IMG/VR virus record: IMGVR_UViG_3300021961_000367
Location: 1-32,164 of that record
Length of the DNA: 32,164 bases
Reading direction: 5' to 3' (one strand)
From: a virus
Shown: in pieces, positions 12,654 through 20,483 of the stretch
Layout of the letters: the number at the start of each line of letters is the position of its first letter
Position numbering within the stretch: the stretch's first letter is position 1
Program-made: the position numbers and the translations under genes
The notes under the pieces: model-generated
What the model was told of the DNA's origin: nothing
What the model saw: only the letters and a program-made list of their open reading frames with translations
Database searches by the model: none

Positions 12654-12682
12654 TTGACGTTATATCGCGACGTTTATATCGC
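12654..12682 (+). promoter_or_regulatory. Tandem direct repeat with promoter-like sequence before terminase
   Basis: GACGTTATATCGC (12656-12668) is followed without a gap by GACGTTTATATCGC (12669-12682). TTGACG at 12654-12659 could serve as a -35 with TATATC at 12675-12680 as -10, but the 15-base spacer is short. The repeat is a good candidate operator or phage-specific promoter for the late operon starting at 12706. Confidence 0.5.
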
Positions 12683-12705
12683 CACCATTTCAACGCGGAG
12701 AGATC

Positions 12706-13056
12706 GTGGAGAACGGACGACCGCCGATCATTGCGACACCGGAAGAATTCGAGGAGAAGGCAGAGGCGTACTTCGCCGAAGTGCGTGACCGAAAGGAATT
12801 CCCGACGGTCACGGGTTTGGCGTTGGCGCTTGGTTTCGCTGATCGGCGTTCGTTTTACGACTACGAGAAGCGCGAGGGGTTTTCTCACATTGTAAAAAGG
12901 GCGCGTCTCCATGTGGAAAATGGCTACGAACGCCAGCTCCAGACCGGCGCAAAGGCTACCGGGGCGATCTTCGCGTTGAAAAACATGGGATGGAGCGATT
13001 CTCGGCAGATTGAACATCAGGGAATCCCGAGCATTGTTGTGCGCCGCGAACTGTGA
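12706..13056 (+). CDS. terS: Terminase small subunit
   Basis: 116 residues from GTG 12706, after a GGAGAG site. The N-terminus reads NGRPPIIATPEEFEEKAEAYFAEV. Then a helix-turn-helix-like core (FPTVTGLALALGFADRRSFYDYEKREGFSHIVKRAR) and ALKNMGWSDSRQIEHQG, the usual end of phage small terminases. It should recognise the packaging site and load the large subunit. It lies directly before the large subunit with a GTGA overlap. Cos or pac type cannot be told from the sequence. Confidence 0.85.
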   Translation: MENGRPPIIATPEEFEEKAEAYFAEVRDRKEFPTVTGLALALGFADRRSFYDYEKREGFSHIVKRARLHVENGYERQLQTGAKATGAIFALKNMGWSDSRQIEHQGIPSIVVRREL

Positions 13057-14288
13057 AGTTGGAATTTGCGCTCCGGCCGCTCCAGGCGGACATCTTTGGC
13101 GACCCCGCGCGTTTCCGATGCGTGATCGCTGGGCGACGTTCGGGCAAAACCTTCGGGACGTGCTTGGAACTCTACCTGACCGCCAGCGAGGCACCGGAGC
13201 GGCGCTGTTGGTACGTTGCGCCGACCTATCGCATGGCGAGGGATATTGCTTGGACGACGCTCAAGAGCATGGTCGCCGACGCGCACCTCGCGCGTTCGCC
13301 CAATGAATCGCAACTCGAAATGCAATTCGTGAACGGTTCCACGATCGCCCTCAAGGGCGCAGACGATCCAGACCGGCTACGCGGTCCAGGGCTCGACTTC
13401 GTCGCGCTCGACGAGTTCGCATGGATCGACCCGTATGCATGGGACGTCCTTCGGCCCGCTTTGGCCGACCGACGAGGGCGCGCGTTATTCACATCGACGC
13501 CCGCCGGATTCAACTGGGCATATGACGTCTTCGTGCGAGGCCAGGGCGACGACCCTGACTGGCGCTCGTGGCAGTTCACCACCGCTCAGGCTGGCATCGT
13601 ACCACCGGAGGAAATCGACGCCGCTCGTAGTGATCTTGACCCGCGCATCTTCCGGCAGGAATACGAGGCGGCTTTTGAGACGCTACAGGGCCGGGTCTAT
13701 TCCAACTTCGACCGCCAGCTCCACGTCGACGGAAATGTGGCGGATACTGGCGGCGAGATTCTGGTCGGCCAGGACTTCAACGTGAACCCGATGTCGACGG
13801 TCATCGCGGTGCGTGTCGGTGACGAATGCCACGTCCTCGACGCCTTGGAGATCGCTAGCTCGAACACCGAGGAAGTCGCGGCCGAGCTTCTGCGCCGATA
13901 TCCGAACCGCCGCATCATCGTCTGCCCGGACCCATCGGGTAAGGCTAGGAAAACCTCCGCGCCGGTTGGGCAGACCGATTTCACAATCCTAAAGCGGGCG
14001 GGCTTCGTCGTAAAAGCGCCAAGCCAGGCCCCGCTTATCGTCGACCGCGTAAACAACGTGCAGGCGCTCCTACTGAATGCTGAGGGCCGCACGCGCATGA
14101 AAATTCACCCTCGCGCGCAAACGCTAATCCGCGCTCTAGAGGGCCAGACCTACAAGGACGGCACGAGTCAAATCGACAAGGGCCTCGGACTCGACCACAT
14201 CACCGACGCACTCGGTTACCTGCTGTGGGAAGAATTCAACGCGCTGGTAAACCGTAACGTCTCCACCACTCACTTCAGGATAATCTGA
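13053..14288 (+). CDS. terL: Terminase large subunit
   Basis: 411 residues from GTG 13053. The N-terminal ATPase has Walker A GRRSGKT (27-33), Walker B FVALDE (116-121) and STPAG (148-152). The C-terminal RNase H-like nuclease has acidic residues in GQDFNVNP (Asp241), CPDPSG (Asp293) and DHITDALGYLL (Asp381, Asp385). It is the motor and cutter that fills the prohead with DNA. Length is at the short end for the family. Protein family is Terminase_6-like in style. Confidence 0.95.
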   Translation: MKLEFALRPLQADIFGDPARFRCVIAGRRSGKTFGTCLELYLTASEAPERRCWYVAPTYRMARDIAWTTLKSMVADAHLARSPNESQLEMQFVNGSTIALKGADDPDRLRGPGLDFVALDEFAWIDPYAWDVLRPALADRRGRALFTSTPAGFNWAYDVFVRGQGDDPDWRSWQFTTAQAGIVPPEEIDAARSDLDPRIFRQEYEAAFETLQGRVYSNFDRQLHVDGNVADTGGEILVGQDFNVNPMSTVIAVRVGDECHVLDALEIASSNTEEVAAELLRRYPNRRIIVCPDPSGKARKTSAPVGQTDFTILKRAGFVVKAPSQAPLIVDRVNNVQALLLNAEGRTRMKIHPRAQTLIRALEGQTYKDGTSQIDKGLGLDHITDALGYLLWEEFNALVNRNVSTTHFRII

Positions 14289-14289
14289 A

Positions 14290-15744
14290 ATGCCAATCTC
14301 CTCGCGTCTCAAGGACGCAATCATCAAAACCGAGAGCGCCAGGTATTACGACTTTGGCGGCGCGGCGAATGACCCCGACAGTCCCGATTTCATGTCCGCG
14401 TCGTACACGGCGCAGATGCCGGACGTCTCGTTCGTGCGCGATGTCTACGGCGGCACCAAGACCATGCGGTCCGCCGCCCGCGAGTATCTGCCGCAAGGAC
14501 CGACCGAACAAGACGACGAATATGACGCACGCCTGAACCGCGCGACGCTGTTTCCCGCAATGCAGAGGACGGTGCATGGCCTCGCGGGAATGATCTTCCG
14601 CAAGGACCCGGTCTTCGAGGATGGCGTATCCGAGGCACTGTGGGATCACGCGCAGAATATTGACCTAGCCGGGCGTTCGCTTGCCAGCTTTGCACGGGAC
14701 AGCGCGCTCGACGCCCTCGTGGATGGGCATTCGTGGATTCTGGTCGAGTACCCTCGCGTCAGCGGCGAGAACGCTCCGGCGTCGCGTGCCGAGGAGCGCA
14801 TCCGGGGACTGCGGCCCTATTGGGTCAGCATCCCAAAGTCGGACGCGATCAATTGGCGTTACGAGATCATGGACGGACGGCCCGTGCTGACGATGTTCGT
14901 GTATCGCGCGGCGCGAGCCGTGGCCGATGGCGCGTTCGGAACCTCGTACATCGACACGATTCGCGTGCTGACTCCAGGCGCTTTCGCGGAATACGAATTC
15001 GTCAGCGATAAGAAGAAAGGTCAGTGGATGCTGGTCGACGAGGGCCAGACGTCGCTTGGGTACATTCCCGTCGTGCCGGTGTATGCGAACCGGACGGGCG
15101 CTTTTGAGTCCGTGCCGCCGTTGATGGACTTGGCTTATGAGAACGTCGACCACTACCAAGTCCGTTCCGATCACCGTTTCGCGTTGAAGTTTGCAGGCTC
15201 GCCCATGCCGGTGATCTCCGGCGCAAGCCTGAGCGGAATCGAGTGGGGAGCCAACCGGGCGCTGTTCCTTGAGGATTCCGGCGCATCGGCCACACTGCTG
15301 GAAGCGTCCGGCAATTCGCTTGCGGCATCAGCTCAAGAGCTACGCGATATTGAGGGCCGCATGGCCGCTCTGGGGCTCCAGATGCTTGTCCGCGAATCCA
15401 GGGCCGCCGAAACGGCGCAGGCCAAAGCTATCGACAAAGCCGACAGCGACTCCATGCTGGCCGTCATGGCGGGCCAGATCGAGGACGCGCTCAACGAGGC
15501 TCTGGCAATTCACGCAGATTACATCGGCGAGGAGCAGATGTATCTCTCGGTTAATAAGGATTACCGAAACCAGGAGATTGAGCCCGCCATGTTGCTCGCG
15601 CTACTGGCGCAGGTGGAAGCTGGCCGACTGCCGCTTACGGAGATGTGGGCGATTATGCAGAGGGGTGAGATCCTGACCGATCAGTTCGATGCCGAGGTCG
15701 CGCTGGCAAATCTTGAGGTGCCCGAACCGCGCCTCCTCGGCTGA
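14290..15744 (+). CDS. Portal protein (DUF4055 type)
   Basis: 484 residues from ATG 14290. The stretch YDARLNRATLFPAMQRTVHGLAGMIFRKDP (about residues 77-107) and the long helical C-terminal third (ESRAAETAQAKAIDKADSDSMLAVM, then ALNEALAIHADYIG) match portal proteins of the DUF4055 group. The product forms the dodecameric ring at one capsid vertex, through which DNA enters and leaves. It follows terL by one base and overlaps the MuF-like gene by TGATG. Confidence 0.85.
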   Translation: MPISSRLKDAIIKTESARYYDFGGAANDPDSPDFMSASYTAQMPDVSFVRDVYGGTKTMRSAAREYLPQGPTEQDDEYDARLNRATLFPAMQRTVHGLAGMIFRKDPVFEDGVSEALWDHAQNIDLAGRSLASFARDSALDALVDGHSWILVEYPRVSGENAPASRAEERIRGLRPYWVSIPKSDAINWRYEIMDGRPVLTMFVYRAARAVADGAFGTSYIDTIRVLTPGAFAEYEFVSDKKKGQWMLVDEGQTSLGYIPVVPVYANRTGAFESVPPLMDLAYENVDHYQVRSDHRFALKFAGSPMPVISGASLSGIEWGANRALFLEDSGASATLLEASGNSLAASAQELRDIEGRMAALGLQMLVRESRAAETAQAKAIDKADSDSMLAVMAGQIEDALNEALAIHADYIGEEQMYLSVNKDYRNQEIEPAMLLALLAQVEAGRLPLTEMWAIMQRGEILTDQFDAEVALANLEVPEPRLLG

Positions 15745-16781
15745 TGTCTGACCCAATCGAAGACGCCGTCCGCAATCTCGTCACGCTTCGCCGGTTGTCG
15801 AACGGCGTAGCGAAAGAGATGCGCGGGCGGGTGCGTGGGTTGATCGACGCCATTGTCGCGGAAATAGCGCGAGCGGACCCGACCGCTGTGTCGGCCGCAC
15901 GTTATCGTCGAGCGCGCACGCAGAAGTTGCTTGACGAGATTTCAGCGGTGGCCGATACCCAATATCCAGAACTCAGCGCGGCGTTGAAGACCAGCGTGGC
16001 GCAGATTGGCGCCCAACAAGCGACGTGGGCCGCAAGTTCGCTTCAAAAGAACATCGGTGAGGTAGCTGTTTCCTTGAAGCGCGGTATCGGCGTTCAATAT
16101 TTCCGCACAATCCTACGGGAAGACCCATTCCACGGCGAGCTATTTACTGACTGGGTTACGCGGCACCGCACCTCAACCATCAATGCGGTGCGTCAGCAAA
16201 TCCAAATCGGCATGGCACAATCTGAAACACTGGGAGACATCGTGAGACGTGTCCGTGGTCGCCCTATCGGCGGCGGGCGCTTCGTCGGCGGCGTATTGCG
16301 AGTGGCCACGGCCCAGGCGGAGGGCATCGCACGCACGGCGATCAATCACATCAGCAACGTCGCGCACGAGGAGGTTTATCGTGAAAACGCCGATGTGCTG
16401 GAAGGCGTACAGTTCTCCGCGACGCTCGACTCACGAACCACGCCGATCTGCGCGCGGTGGGATGGCACGGTCTGGAGTCTCGACGATCCAGGCATTCAAC
16501 GTCCGCCGTTGCACTTCAACTGCCGGAGCCAGCTAATCCCCGTCGTCGATTGGAAGGGGCTCGGCCTTGAACCACCACCGCCAGCGACCCGCGCGTCGGC
16601 TGGTGGCCCCGTACCGGCGAGCCAGACTTACGAGGACTGGTTTCGTAAGCTCGGACCCAGCGAGCAAAATGACATCATCGGCGCGACCCGCGCGGATCTA
16701 TTCCGACGCGGCAAGATTACCTTTCGCGACATGATCGCAAAGGATAATTCAATTGTCCGCATCGAGGATTTGCCGATATGA
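15744..16781 (+). CDS. MuF/SPP1 gp7-like head morphogenesis protein
   Basis: 345 residues from ATG 15744. A helical N-terminal half leads to the MuF domain at about residues 195-275: ARTAINHISNVAHEEVYRENADV, LDSRTTPICARWDGTVW, and RPPLHFNCRSQLIPV, the strongly conserved cysteine- and histidine-containing ending. Such minor capsid proteins bind the portal and are packed in small numbers, perhaps ejected with DNA. No toxin or other C-terminal enzyme domain is added; the tail (about 290-345) is short and charged. It overlaps the next gene by ATGA. Confidence 0.88.
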   Translation: MSDPIEDAVRNLVTLRRLSNGVAKEMRGRVRGLIDAIVAEIARADPTAVSAARYRRARTQKLLDEISAVADTQYPELSAALKTSVAQIGAQQATWAASSLQKNIGEVAVSLKRGIGVQYFRTILREDPFHGELFTDWVTRHRTSTINAVRQQIQIGMAQSETLGDIVRRVRGRPIGGGRFVGGVLRVATAQAEGIARTAINHISNVAHEEVYRENADVLEGVQFSATLDSRTTPICARWDGTVWSLDDPGIQRPPLHFNCRSQLIPVVDWKGLGLEPPPPATRASAGGPVPASQTYEDWFRKLGPSEQNDIIGATRADLFRRGKITFRDMIAKDNSIVRIEDLPI

Positions 16782-16903
16782 AAACTGAGGTGTGCCGCGA
16801 ACCGAATTGCAACGCGGTTGCTTTGCCGTTCCTGACCGGAAAGGGTTTGATCTGGCGATGCACGCGCGGCCACGTCGTTGCCGAAATTGTGACGCAACAA
16901 TGA
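16778..16903 (+). CDS. Tiny zinc-ribbon protein, 41 aa
   Basis: ATG 16778 overlaps the MuF stop. The product has Cys6, Cys11, Cys28 and His32 (VCREPNC, WRCTRGH), a single zinc-binding ribbon. The stop overlaps the next ATG (ATGA). The motif spacing and coupling support a real gene. Function unknown; it may be a leftover or regulatory micro-protein in the head operon. Confidence 0.6.
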   Translation: MKTEVCREPNCNAVALPFLTGKGLIWRCTRGHVVAEIVTQQ

Positions 16904-17142
16904 GGGAGCCGGGCGACATTCATTGGAACGAGCAGATGCAGGCGCGGGCGCTAGACATTGCCAATATCGTCGGCAGTTATCACGCCGGGCTGATTCGTGC
17001 CGGTGCGCCTCAGATTGTAGCGTGGGACATGGCGGGCGAGTTGGAGCGGAGGTTGTGGCGCACGCGAATCTTCAAGCCAGACGATGCTTACCAGTTGCTC
17101 CAGCTACTCCTAGAGGAATTGGAGGATGACGAGGATGACTGA
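16900..17142 (+). CDS. Small helical protein in head operon
   Basis: 80 residues from ATG 16900. The frame is open to GTG 16792, but ATGA coupling favours 16900. Helices cover most of it: EQMQARALDIANIVGSYHAGLIRAG, AWDMAGELERRLWR, AYQLLQLLLEELEDDEDD. The very acidic end is notable. No family is recognised. It overlaps the LuxR-type gene by up to 17 bases. Confidence 0.65.
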   Translation: MREPGDIHWNEQMQARALDIANIVGSYHAGLIRAGAPQIVAWDMAGELERRLWRTRIFKPDDAYQLLQLLLEELEDDEDD

Positions 17143-17344
17143 GTTCACGCTCCGCCAACGCCAAGTCATCAAACTGGTCGGCGGCGAGGGCATGACCTAC
17201 GCGGCGTGTGGAAAAGTGCTGGGCATCAGCGCAAAGACCGTGGCCGTGTATGCAGATCAGGTAAAGCTCCGCTCGGGCCTCAAGGTGCCGCCGCGCGTGG
17301 CGCTCAGTTTGGTGTGGCATATGGCCAGCGGCCAATGCGGCTGA
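17126..17344 (+). CDS. LuxR/GerE-type helix-turn-helix protein
   Basis: 72 residues from ATG 17126; ATG 17135 is an equally good start with GGAGGATGACGAGG upstream. Residues about 7-53 form a GerE-type HTH (FTLRQRQVIKLVGGEG, YAACGKVLGISAKTVAVYADQV, KLRSGLK). There is no sensor or receiver domain. A stand-alone DNA-binding domain in the middle of head genes is unusual and may regulate late transcription or act as a DNA-binding packaging factor. Confidence 0.82.
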   Translation: MTRMTEFTLRQRQVIKLVGGEGMTYAACGKVLGISAKTVAVYADQVKLRSGLKVPPRVALSLVWHMASGQCG

Positions 17345-17694
17345 GTTACGACAGATTTCACGAACTGCACCAGGCGTTCGCGGATATTTGCGCGCATTAT
17401 GGTTTGAGTAGCTACGCCGAGACATTGCCGGACCTCGTGATCTACCATGACCGCACGGCGTCGGTGATGGGTGAGTTTGAGGATTCGACCGAGGAAATTT
17501 CGCTCAACTTGGCACAATGTCGGACGATGCGAGATGCGATCTCGACAATCGTCCACGAATATCAGCACTACCTCCAGCCACGCAACGGGTGGTATTCACG
17601 CTACCTCATCATTTATGGCTACGAAAACCACCCGTATGAGATAGCCGCCAATGAAATCGCCGCGCGCGACTGGCGGCTTTTTTATCGTCGGTAA
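17335..17694 (+). CDS. Small HExxH zinc metallopeptidase-like protein
   Basis: 119 residues from ATG 17335, inside the end of the LuxR-type gene. Residues 74-78 are HEYQH in DAISTIVHEYQHYLQP, a standard HExxH zinc site, and NHPYEIAANEIA at 98-109 offers Glu102 as the third ligand. It should be a soluble metallopeptidase of unidentified family. Its place just before the scaffold and capsid genes makes a prohead maturation protease possible, but such enzymes are normally serine proteases, so this is inference. It could also cut a host protein. Confidence 0.72.
   Translation: MRLSYDRFHELHQAFADICAHYGLSSYAETLPDLVIYHDRTASVMGEFEDSTEEISLNLAQCRTMRDAISTIVHEYQHYLQPRNGWYSRYLIIYGYENHPYEIAANEIAARDWRLFYRR
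17643..17683 (+). terminator. Terminator-like hairpin overlapping the peptidase 3' end
   Basis: AGCCGCC (17643-17649) pairs with GGCGGCT (17672-17678), followed by six T (17678-17683). The 22-base loop is long but GC-rich and may fold further. It lies inside coding sequence, 11 bases before the stop. It could lower read-through before scaffold and capsid genes or protect the RNA. Confidence 0.4.
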
Positions 17695-17787
17695 GGGAAG
17701 TCCTATACCGCGAGGCTGGGGCCGCAATGATTTTCGGCATGACCGATCCATCATGTTCCGGGCCGGAACTTCGCGGGAGGCGATTTG

Positions 17788-18555
17788 ATGGCTTTGCAGG
17801 CGGTGGTCAATGATCTGGCAGAAGTGCCGGAGGATCTGCACGAACACTACGAGGCGAACGGTGACGTTTTCCGTCTCCGCGTGGAGGGTTACGACGACAC
17901 GGCTCTGAAGCGTGTCAACGAAGACCTCAGAGGTAAGAATCAGCGCCTACGGGAAAGGTTGGAGACTGTGCCGGACGATTTCGACCGTGCCGAACTGGAA
18001 GAACTCCGCAAGCTCCGCGATGCGGTGCATGAGAAGGAAGCCAGGGCGGCCGGTGACTGGGACAGACTCAAGACCGATCTTGAGGTGCGGCATTCAAAAC
18101 TTCTCGAAGCAGAAAAGCGGGAACGTGAAGCCGTGGCACAGCGATACGCGGAGCTTGCCAAGCAACATGAGCATCACATCGGCGAGGGCGCGGCTACGGC
18201 GGCTCTGGCGGATGCGGGGGCGCGAGTAACCGCCATGCTCCCCCATGTTATGAAGCGCGTCTCTGTCGTTGCTGAGGATGGCAACTTCAGGGCGGTTGCA
18301 ACCGGGCTTGATGGTGAGCCCACGGACATCCCGACTCTCGTTTCGCAGATGAAGGCGGCGGGCGAGGACTGGGACTGGGGCTTCCAGCCCTCTCTTGCGT
18401 CTGGCGGTGGAGCCGTCAGTCGTGGTGGCGCGGGTCGCGCCGGGCAGGTCCGCACTAAGGCGGATCTGGGCAATTCAAAAACCAACCCGGCCGCGCACGC
18501 TAAATTCATCGCCGATCACGGACTTGATGCATACAAGGCGTTGCCGACCGGGTGA
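17788..18555 (+). CDS. Capsid scaffolding protein
   Basis: 255 residues from ATG 17788, after GGGAGG at 17775-17780. The central region is a long charged coiled coil (about residues 40-130: ALKRVNEDLRGKNQRLRERLE, ELEELRKLRDAVHEKEARAA, LLEAEKREREAVAQRYAELA). The C-terminal part is more compact, with a glycine-rich stretch and a conserved-looking end (KTNPAAHAKFIADHGLDAYKALPTG). Position immediately before the major capsid gene and the coiled coil make this the internal scaffold that guides shell assembly and then leaves. Confidence 0.82.
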   Translation: MALQAVVNDLAEVPEDLHEHYEANGDVFRLRVEGYDDTALKRVNEDLRGKNQRLRERLETVPDDFDRAELEELRKLRDAVHEKEARAAGDWDRLKTDLEVRHSKLLEAEKREREAVAQRYAELAKQHEHHIGEGAATAALADAGARVTAMLPHVMKRVSVVAEDGNFRAVATGLDGEPTDIPTLVSQMKAAGEDWDWGFQPSLASGGGAVSRGGAGRAGQVRTKADLGNSKTNPAAHAKFIADHGLDAYKALPTG

Positions 18556-18575
18556 AACCATGAGGTTCACTCACA

Positions 18576-19556
18576 ATGGCTATCGGTAAGGCATCAGACT
18601 TCAAGATTTACCAGGAGCAGGTTCACGGCGGATTCGTCGAGACCATCCAGCAGTTCGTCGAGGGCTTTAACACCGCGTCCGGCGGTGCCATTCGGCTTAT
18701 CGACTCTTTCCATCGCGGCGACTACTTCCAGGAGTCGTTCATGGATCTCGTCCCGTCGCTCGTGACCCGTCGGGACACGACCTCGGTCTCTGCCGCGACG
18801 GATCTTGCGCCGACGTCCGATGATTTCATCGGCGTGAAGCGCAACTACAAGGTCGGCCCGGTCGCCAATACGCTCGATGCGTGGCGCAAGATCGGTCAGG
18901 ACCAGGAAATGCTGTCGTTCGTTGTCGGTCAGCAGATCGGCAAGGCTATTCCGCAGGCGATGCTGGAGGCCGCTCTCATGTCGCTTGAGGCCAAGCTGGA
19001 CAGCGTGGCCGCGCTTGAGGAGGACGACACTGCCGCGACCATCACGACCGAGGGTCTGGTCGATGCGATGGCGAAGCAGGGCGATGCGGCGCAGAACATT
19101 GCGTGCATCGTGATGCACTCGAAGGTCTACTACGACCTCCTGAAGGATCAGATCACCGACGCCGTGTATCGCGCGAACGGGCTGTCCATCATGGAGGGTA
19201 CGCCCGCGACGCTCGGCCGTCCGGTGCTGGTGACCGACTCCGCCTCGCTGGTCGAGGTTGATGGCGTGTCGGCTGGCATCGATGCCTATAGCTCGCTCCT
19301 TCTGTTCTCGAACGCGGCGACCATCAAGGTCAGCGAGCCGCCGACGGTCGTGACTGAGCTTGTCACCGGCCTTGAAAACCTCGTTTACCGTATGCAGGGC
19401 GAGGGCGCGTACACCGTCTCGCTCCGTGGCTGTCAGTGGGATACCGCGAACGGCGGTGCCAACCCGACCGACGGCGCGCTTGCTACGGCGACGAACTGGG
19501 ACACCGTGGTGGCGAGCAACAAGCTCCTGCCCGGCGCTATCCTGAAGACCCGCTAA
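18576..19556 (+). CDS. Major capsid protein
   Basis: 326 residues from ATG 18576 with a GAGG site upstream. The N-terminal arm (KIYQEQVHGGFVETIQQFVEGFN) and the body with VGPVANTLDAWRKIG, IPQAMLEAALMSLEAKLDS, VMHSKVYYDLLKDQI and TLGRPVLVTDSA follow the HK97-fold capsid pattern. Codon use is strongly biased to C/G-ending codons compared with its neighbours, as expected for the most abundant virion protein. No protease delta domain is seen at the N-terminus. A strong UUCG hairpin follows the stop. Confidence 0.88.
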   Translation: MAIGKASDFKIYQEQVHGGFVETIQQFVEGFNTASGGAIRLIDSFHRGDYFQESFMDLVPSLVTRRDTTSVSAATDLAPTSDDFIGVKRNYKVGPVANTLDAWRKIGQDQEMLSFVVGQQIGKAIPQAMLEAALMSLEAKLDSVAALEEDDTAATITTEGLVDAMAKQGDAAQNIACIVMHSKVYYDLLKDQITDAVYRANGLSIMEGTPATLGRPVLVTDSASLVEVDGVSAGIDAYSSLLLFSNAATIKVSEPPTVVTELVTGLENLVYRMQGEGAYTVSLRGCQWDTANGGANPTDGALATATNWDTVVASNKLLPGAILKTR

Positions 19557-19572
19557 GGGTTTTTCGTAACGC

Positions 19573-19600
19573 GGGGGTGGGGGCTTCGGCCCTCACCCCC
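19573..19600 (+). other. Twelve-base-pair UUCG-capped hairpin after the capsid gene
   Basis: GGGGGTGGGGGC (19573-19584) pairs with GCCCTCACCCCC (19589-19600), with one G-T pair, around a TTCG loop closed by C-G. This is the extra-stable cUUCGg tetraloop. No T-run follows, so it is more likely to protect the 3' end of the capsid message or to lower downstream expression than to terminate. Confidence 0.7.
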
Positions 19601-19614
19601 CATACGGAGCCACC

Positions 19615-20127
19615 ATGCCGACACTCATTGCAACAGTTCAGGGCACGACGTCCAACTCGTACATCACGGTGGCGGACGCGGATACATATTTCGACGAAAG
19701 AATCGGCTCCTCAGCTTGGACTGGCGAGGACGCAGACGATAAGGCGCGCGCTCTGATTCAGGCGACGCGCCGCCTAGATCAAGAGAAATACCAAGGAACA
19801 AAAGTCACCGAGGGCCAGGCGCTCAAGTGGCCGCGCTTTTGGGCAACGGATGACGACGGCGAGGAATTCGCGGAAGACGCGATTCCCGTAATCGTGCGGC
19901 AGGCGACTTGTGAGCTTGCCCTTCAGTATCTTACGGATGACGACTCAGGCACGGTGCCGCTTTTGGACACCGGGCTTGAGCAGTTCGACACGGCCAAAGT
20001 CGGGTCGCTGGATATGTCGCGGGATCCGTCATTCAAGGCGGGCCAACTTCCGGCAAACGTGCGACGGCTTCTCCGGCCCGTTCTTGAGACTGCATCAAAT
20101 ACGGTGCGGATGGGGACCTCCTACTAA
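19615..20127 (+). CDS. Head-tail connector adaptor (DnaT-like domain family)
   Basis: 170 residues from ATG 19615. It begins with TVQGTTSNSYITVADADTYFDERIGSSAWTG, then ARALIQATRRLDQEKYQGTKV and ALKWPRF. The 'SYITVADADAYF' opening and 'ALIQATRRLD' helix are the signature of the phage adaptor group that databases label DnaT-like. In virions such proteins form the ring below the portal. The remainder is helical and then mixed. It lies directly after the capsid gene and overlaps the head closure gene by TAATG. Confidence 0.85.
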   Translation: MPTLIATVQGTTSNSYITVADADTYFDERIGSSAWTGEDADDKARALIQATRRLDQEKYQGTKVTEGQALKWPRFWATDDDGEEFAEDAIPVIVRQATCELALQYLTDDDSGTVPLLDTGLEQFDTAKVGSLDMSRDPSFKAGQLPANVRRLLRPVLETASNTVRMGTSY

Positions 20128-20483
20128 TGGCTGTCCTAGACTCACCATTCCGGTCTCTTGCTAAAACGCTCGCCTCGACCTTCGGGACTGAGGCGACTAT
20201 CACATACACGTCGGCTGGCGCGTTTGACCCAGCCACGCAATCGCTCTCGCAAACGACGTCAACCGCGACGGTATCGGTTGTCATTGATAGCTACGAGATC
20301 AGCGAGCGGGGCGAACTCATTAAGCAGGGCGATCTGATGGTCCTCGTGCCCGCTCTTGGCGTTACCGAGCCGACGGTAAAGGATCGCATCACGATTGACG
20401 GGAGCGCATACCAGATCGTATCCACGTCTGCCACATATTCCGGCGATGACGTGGCTACCTGGACGCTACAGGTACGCCGATGA
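20127..20483 (+). CDS. Head closure-type protein
   Basis: 118 residues from ATG 20127. After a short N-terminal helix it is beta-rich (ATITYTSAGAFDPATQSLSQT, VSVVIDSYEISERGELIKQGDLMVLVPALGV, DRITIDGSAYQIVSTSATYSGDDVATWTLQVRR). The ending '..GxxWTLxVRR' and GDLMVLVPA fit small beta-barrel connector (stopper) proteins of siphoviruses. The position after the adaptor and before the tail completion gene agrees. It overlaps the next gene by ATGA. Confidence 0.75.
   Translation: MAVLDSPFRSLAKTLASTFGTEATITYTSAGAFDPATQSLSQTTSTATVSVVIDSYEISERGELIKQGDLMVLVPALGVTEPTVKDRITIDGSAYQIVSTSATYSGDDVATWTLQVRR

Noticed and set aside
12289-13194. Long minus-strand open frame of 301 residues
   Set aside because: It crosses the HNH, Xre-type and terminase genes plus the terminator on the other strand, has no ribosome-binding site and no recognisable motif. 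GC-rich DNA yields such shadow frames.
18594-19118. Minus-strand frame opposite the capsid gene
   Set aside because: Produced by the strong codon bias of the capsid gene; no motif or start signal.
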